A DNA stretch of 64,000 bases from positions 5,146,001 to 5,210,000 of the forward strand of contig OZ247499.1 in assembly GCA_965233625.1 (NCBI GenBank), in the 5' to 3' direction. The notes under the pieces are model-generated. The model saw only the letters and a program-made list of their open reading frames with translations, was not told where the DNA came from and did not search any database. Of this stretch, positions 62,141-64,000 are shown one piece after another. This DNA is from G965233625 sp965233625 (GTDB lineage Bacteria > Planctomycetota > Planctomycetia > Pirellulales > Pirellulaceae). Made by a program: the position numbers and the translations under genes. Positions within the stretch are counted from its first letter, which is position 1. The number at the start of each line of letters is the position of its first letter.

Positions 62141-64000
62141 GTGGCACAAGTAACGATCAACCGAGGGGCTGCTGAAGCGGGCGCCGTGCCGAATGTGTGC
62201 GTCTGCTGTGGACAGCCTGCGGCCGCGAAAAAGATGGTGCAGTTCCGGCATACGCCGACCTGGATCCTGTGGCTGAACATGCTGCCCTTGCGTTCGATGG
62301 GCGGGCCGCGATCGAGGCTGATGATGCCGACGCCGCTTTGCGCGCAGCATGCCGGCCGGCTGGGTGTGCCGCTGATGATCCGCCTGGGCTTCTGGGCGAT
62401 CATTCTCATTTCCCTGCTGATGCTGGGTATCAGTGTGGTGATGGGCAGCCTGTGGATGGCGCCGTGGGCCATCTTTGGCGGCATGGCTGCGTTTGTAGTT
62501 TTGAACATGCTGGTGTTTCTGATCGAGATCTTCACCCCACGGATGATCTCTTACGACTACCAGACGGTGAAGCTGGCAGCAGTCAGCCCGGTGTTCGCCA
62601 CCGCTGCTGGCGGGCCGGCCGCCGAACCGCAAAGCTCTGGCGTGAACTGGGCCATCATCTTTCTGATGGCTGGTTCCGGCCTGATGATGATGATGATCCT
62701 CCCCTGCGGCGGCGTGATCTCCGGTTCTATGAATCCCGCCGTCGCCCGCGTCGAACCTGCCACGGACGGTGGCGAAGATCCCATCACGCCACCGGTGACC
62801 CCATCGGTGCGACCGGCGGTTCCATCGACATCGGACGGCAGCGTCTCGCCATCTTCGAGTGATGGTTTCGCCAGTCCTGCCACGCCTGAAACGGTGGAGC
62901 CTACCGACCTGGACGAAGCGATTGAATGGGCCAAAGGTGTAGATACAGAGAAGGTGACGGCAGGCCTCGACTTTATCGGCAGGGCCACTGTCGATACCCA
63001 ACGGCAGGCCGAAGTCTCGCAGGCGCTGGCCGCACTGCTGACCAACCCTTCCAAGGAAGAACCCGTTCTTAACGCGTTGCAGACGTGGGGCGAAGACACC
63101 ATCGCGCCGCAGATCCGCACGCATCTTGAGAGCAAGAAGCTCGACAGTTCCGCCACGCTACAACAGAAGCTGGCGATCAAACTGCTCGGTAAATTCGCCG
63201 ATGAAGAATCTGCCGGATTGATCGCCGAATTCCTCACTAGCAGCAGCGTTTCAGCAGACGCCCACGCGGCCCTGGCGGCCATCGGCAAACCGGCCGAATC
63301 CGCCGTCTTGGCCTACATGAATGACGACGACACCACTGCCCGCAACTTCGCCCGCAACCTGCTGACACGTTACGCAACCGACGACACCACCCAGGCCAGG
63401 CAGTGCCTGACCGACCTGCAGGCGACAGATTCAGACGTGCGCGATAACGCGGTCGAATGGCTGGGAACCACGCAGCCGGTCGAAGAAATTCGCGAAGACG
63501 TTTCCAAAGCCCTCAACCCGCTGCTGACCAGCACCAGCAGCCGGAAGAAAGCGATGGCGGCTTTGAAGGTGTGGGGCACCGAGCACAACGTGGCGACGAT
63601 CGCCGCCGTGATGCGTGCGCAATCTTCGTTCTATCACAAGGAATACGTACTGCTCCTCGGTAACATTCAGCACACCAGCGCTGTCGAAGCGATTATTCCG
63701 GAACTGGATAATTTCTCAGCCAAAGATACCGCTTTCAACGTGCTGACAGGTTACGGCTCGAAGATCGAACCGATTCTGATCCGGCACCTGGTCAATCCGA
63801 ACCGTGATATTGCTGAAGGCGTCTGCAACGTGCTGGCGGTGACCGGTACGCCGCGCTCACTGAAGCCGCTGAAAGCCGCTTACGATCTTGCCAAATCGCA
63901 GTACCGCTCCAGTGTGTACAACGCGGCTGAACGCGCGTATCTGGCAATTAAAGCCCGTGGTGAGGTGATTGACCCAGCTACTGGTAAGCCGGTGGTCAAC
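62141..64000 (+). CDS. Membrane protein with HEAT-like repeats, cut by the window edge
   Basis: An open frame from GTG 62141 to the window end (620 codons so far). It is the first possible start after an in-frame TAA at 62099, and GGGGGG lies ten bases upstream. N-terminal CVCC (residues 20-23) may be half a zinc ribbon; two close transmembrane segments lie at about 85-130, a third near 175-195, then a Pro/Thr/Ser linker, and from about 260 a run of 30-40-residue HEAT-like repeats (LQQKLAIKLLGKFADEESAGLI, ALAAIGKPAESAVLAYM, ALKVWGTEHNVATIAAVM). Probably a scaffold with its repeat domain outside the membrane. Family not named. Confidence 0.8.
   Translation, partial: MAQVTINRGAAEAGAVPNVCVCCGQPAAAKKMVQFRHTPTWILWLNMLPLRSMGGPRSRLMMPTPLCAQHAGRLGVPLMIRLGFWAIILISLLMLGISVVMGSLWMAPWAIFGGMAAFVVLNMLVFLIEIFTPRMISYDYQTVKLAAVSPVFATAAGGPAAEPQSSGVNWAIIFLMAGSGLMMMMILPCGGVISGSMNPAVARVEPATDGGEDPITPPVTPSVRPAVPSTSDGSVSPSSSDGFASPATPETVEPTDLDEAIEWAKGVDTEKVTAGLDFIGRATVDTQRQAEVSQALAALLTNPSKEEPVLNALQTWGEDTIAPQIRTHLESKKLDSSATLQQKLAIKLLGKFADEESAGLIAEFLTSSSVSADAHAALAAIGKPAESAVLAYMNDDDTTARNFARNLLTRYATDDTTQARQCLTDLQATDSDVRDNAVEWLGTTQPVEEIREDVSKALNPLLTSTSSRKKAMAALKVWGTEHNVATIAAVMRAQSSFYHKEYVLLLGNIQHTSAVEAIIPELDNFSAKDTAFNVLTGYGSKIEPILIRHLVNPNRDIAEGVCNVLAVTGTPRSLKPLKAAYDLAKSQYRSSVYNAAERAYLAIKARGEVIDPATGKPVVN

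Overview
The window is a gene-dense stretch of a planctomycete (phylum Planctomycetota) chromosome, probably close to the Pirellulaceae; the family-level placement is my inference. The evidence is the combination of two secreted sulfatases, a DUF1080 protein, a penta-haem LamG/PA14 protein paired with a soluble sugar-dehydrogenase-like propeller, SHD1-domain and TIGR02996 (ADWLEEHGD) proteins, NIPSNAP and PQQ-type propellers, a bacterial deoxyhypusine-synthase homologue, and a cysteine/proline-rich secreted protein. G+C is roughly 58-60% by eye. There is no rRNA, recognisable tRNA, CRISPR array, IS transposase or phage module, so this looks like core chromosome with scattered short intergenic repeats.

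Layout. 1-5 kb: edge of a secreted protein, DUF1080 protein, orphan A/T-richer gene, divergent sulfatase and SASA esterase. 5-9.5 kb: DinB-like and tandem NIPSNAP genes, argG, and a coupled hypothetical/methyltransferase pair. 9.5-18 kb: glycosyltransferase, second sulfatase, deoxyhypusine synthase homologue and smc. 18-24.5 kb: FlgI-domain/HEAT lipoprotein, a PARP-type ADP-ribosyltransferase with a histone-H1-like lysine tail, SRPBCC protein, Ser/Thr kinase and Cys-rich secreted protein. 24.5-31 kb: lipoprotein, putative barrel protein, double-ACT protein, then Xaa-Pro peptidase-accB-accC. 31-42.5 kb: SGNH hydrolase-MFS, agmatine deiminase, PilZ, penta-haem protein plus dehydrogenase, PQQ propeller and mtaB. 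42.5-52.5 kb: membrane protein, sigma-54 activator, osmoprotectant ABC transporter, larB, proB, tsf and rpsB. 52.5-64 kb: SHD1 lipoprotein, propeller, zinc-ribbon/hydrolase fusion, serA, serC, a TIGR02996-FHA pair with a small membrane protein, and a HEAT-repeat membrane protein running off the right edge.

How genes work together. Housekeeping is represented by serine (serC, serA), proline (proB), arginine (argG) and fatty-acid (accB, accC) synthesis, translation (rpsB, tsf, mtaB) and chromosome structure (smc). Surface carbohydrate use is represented by the sulfatases, esterases, DUF1080 protein, haem protein and propellers. Polyamine metabolism is suggested by agmatine deiminase and the deoxyhypusine-synthase homologue. 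Eukaryote-like signalling parts (PARP, kinase, FHA, SHD1) are unusually frequent.

The most notable object is the PARP homologue at 20192-22204: lysine-rich tail, WGR domain, regulatory-like helical region and a catalytic domain with an intact H-Y-E triad. Three families of short palindromic intergenic repeats and a strong apparent excess of the hexamer GGCGCC are the main non-coding observations.
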